A stretch of DNA of 6,204 nucleotides, taken from contig JAKAAL010000278.1 in the NCBI GenBank assembly GCA_021802375.1, positions 1 through 6,204 on the forward strand, read 5' to 3'. The stretch is from Bacillota bacterium (lineage in GTDB: Bacteria; Bacillota_E; Sulfobacillia; Sulfobacillales; Sulfobacillaceae). This document shows positions 5,981 to 6,204 of the stretch, piece by piece; the first letter of the stretch is position 1; each line of letters opens with the position of its first letter. The notes under the pieces are model-generated. The model was not told the origin of the DNA, did not search any database, and was given only the letters and a program-made list of their open reading frames with translations. The position numbers were made by a program, and so were the translations under genes.

Positions 5981-6036
5981 GAACTGTCCCTCGCTTCATG
6001 ACCGCTTACGGATAGACCATCCCATAGTCACCCAAT
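5981..6036 (-). promoter_or_regulatory. Short gap between terminator and P-loop gene
   Basis: These 56 bases contain the ribosome binding site of the P-loop gene. I found no -35/-10 pair better than three of six matches at the -10 on the minus strand. If no promoter lies here, the minus-strand unit would have to be transcribed by read-through of the terminator. This is a weak, by-eye negative. Confidence 0.3.
5987..5992 (-). promoter_or_regulatory. Ribosome binding site supporting a TTG start
   Basis: Read on the minus strand this is GAGGGA, followed by six bases and TTG at 5980-5978. No ATG or GTG with a comparable signal is in the P-loop frame nearby, so it decides the start codon of that gene. 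Confidence 0.7.
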
Positions 6037-6063
6037 AAAAAAAATCACCCGAGTGGGTGATTT
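6037..6063 (-). terminator. Rho-independent terminator on the minus strand
   Basis: On the minus strand AAATCACCC, loop ACTC and GGGTGATTT form a perfect 9-bp stem whose last three T are followed by five more, giving an eight-T run (6044-6037). The A run sits on the correct side only for minus-strand transcription. It lies about 60 bases after the stop of the gene fragment at the right edge and 56 bases before the TTG of the P-loop gene. It therefore either ends the upstream unit or acts as a conditional barrier before the polysaccharide genes. A second hairpin (CCGCTC 6068-6073 with GAGCGG 6083-6088) sits just ahead of it in transcription order. Confidence 0.9.
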
Positions 6064-6121
6064 AGGTCCGCTCATCGAGGGGGAGCGGTATTTCTCTACC
6101 ATGCATTCAAAGGCGGAGCGC

Positions 6122-6204
6122 TCACTCGTGATGGTGTGCTCTTACCATGTCCAATATTGCCTGTCCGGTCAGATCCTGCGGGGAAATAAAGGGAAAGCCC
6201 AGCT
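6122..6204 (-). CDS. C-terminal fragment of an unidentified protein (cut by window edge)
   Basis: One minus-strand frame enters from the right edge and ends at TGA (6124-6122), giving 26 residues: GFPFISPQDLTGQAILDM followed by VRAHHHE near the end. The sequence looks protein-like, and the stop lies about 60 bases before an intrinsic terminator in the same direction, which suits the end of a real gene. A second frame is also open to a TAG further on, so the assignment is tentative. I do not recognise the family. Confidence 0.4.
   Translation of the reverse strand, partial: LGFPFISPQDLTGQAILDMVRAHHHE

Noticed and set aside
5486..6009. 9-bp inverted repeat GTAAGCGGT (5486-5494) / ACCGCTTAC (6001-6009) flanking the P-loop gene
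   Set aside because: Nine-base matches at this spacing are expected several times by chance in a window of this size, and nothing else suggests a mobile cassette.
6037..6204. T-box or other riboswitch leader on the minus strand
   Set aside because: The tandem hairpins before the terminator prompted a check, but the T-box core (AGGGTGGNACCGCG) and other familiar riboswitch cores are not present.

Overview
The window carries part of a bacterial surface or exopolysaccharide gene cluster. It holds four kinds of sugar-transfer gene, a Wzx-type lipid-linked oligosaccharide flippase and a small P-loop protein. The purine-rich Shine-Dalgarno sequences, the GTG and TTG starts backed by them, the U-tailed intrinsic terminator and the Cps14F/Cps14G-like pair fit a Gram-positive (Bacillota-like) host. 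That assignment is an inference and is weak.

Layout as given. Bases 1-167 (+) are the last 54 codons of a flippase. Next on + come a WaaB/RfaB-like GT4 glycosyltransferase (275-1369), an Alg14/Cps14F-like subunit (1505-2023) overlapping its Alg13/Cps14G-like partner (1960-2445), and the N-terminal two thirds of another GT4 enzyme (2501 to about 3182). At about 3183 the strand of coding switches abruptly. From there to the right edge everything reads on the minus strand: a flippase lacking its C-terminus (4527 to 3183), a GT2 glycosyltransferase (5465-4527) and a P-loop protein starting at TTG (5980-5462). A minus-strand intrinsic terminator (6037-6063) and the tail of an unidentified gene (6204-6122) complete the right end.

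The main observation is that the window is folded back on itself. Bases 1-63 are a perfect inverted copy of 3183-3245. The flippase piece at the left edge is exactly the end that the minus-strand flippase lacks. Joining minus-strand base 3183 to plus-strand base 64 gives a normal 482-residue flippase. It also places all genes in one direction: P-loop protein, GT2, flippase, GT4, Alg14-like, Alg13-like, GT4. The junction at 3183 interrupts two genes at once, lies on a 13-base patch with 10 matches between them, and leaves two ORFs running tail to tail through each other's antisense. The simplest reading is an inverted (fold-back) chimera from amplification or assembly. A genuine inversion or inverted duplication is possible but less likely.

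How the genes would work together in the rebuilt order: GT2, the two GT4 enzymes and the Alg14/Alg13-like pair would add successive sugars to an undecaprenyl-linked repeat unit on the cytoplasmic face of the membrane, and the flippase would export it. No Wzy polymerase, initiating phosphoglycosyltransferase or chain-length regulator is visible here. I found no tRNA, rRNA, CRISPR array, transposase or clearly novel system.
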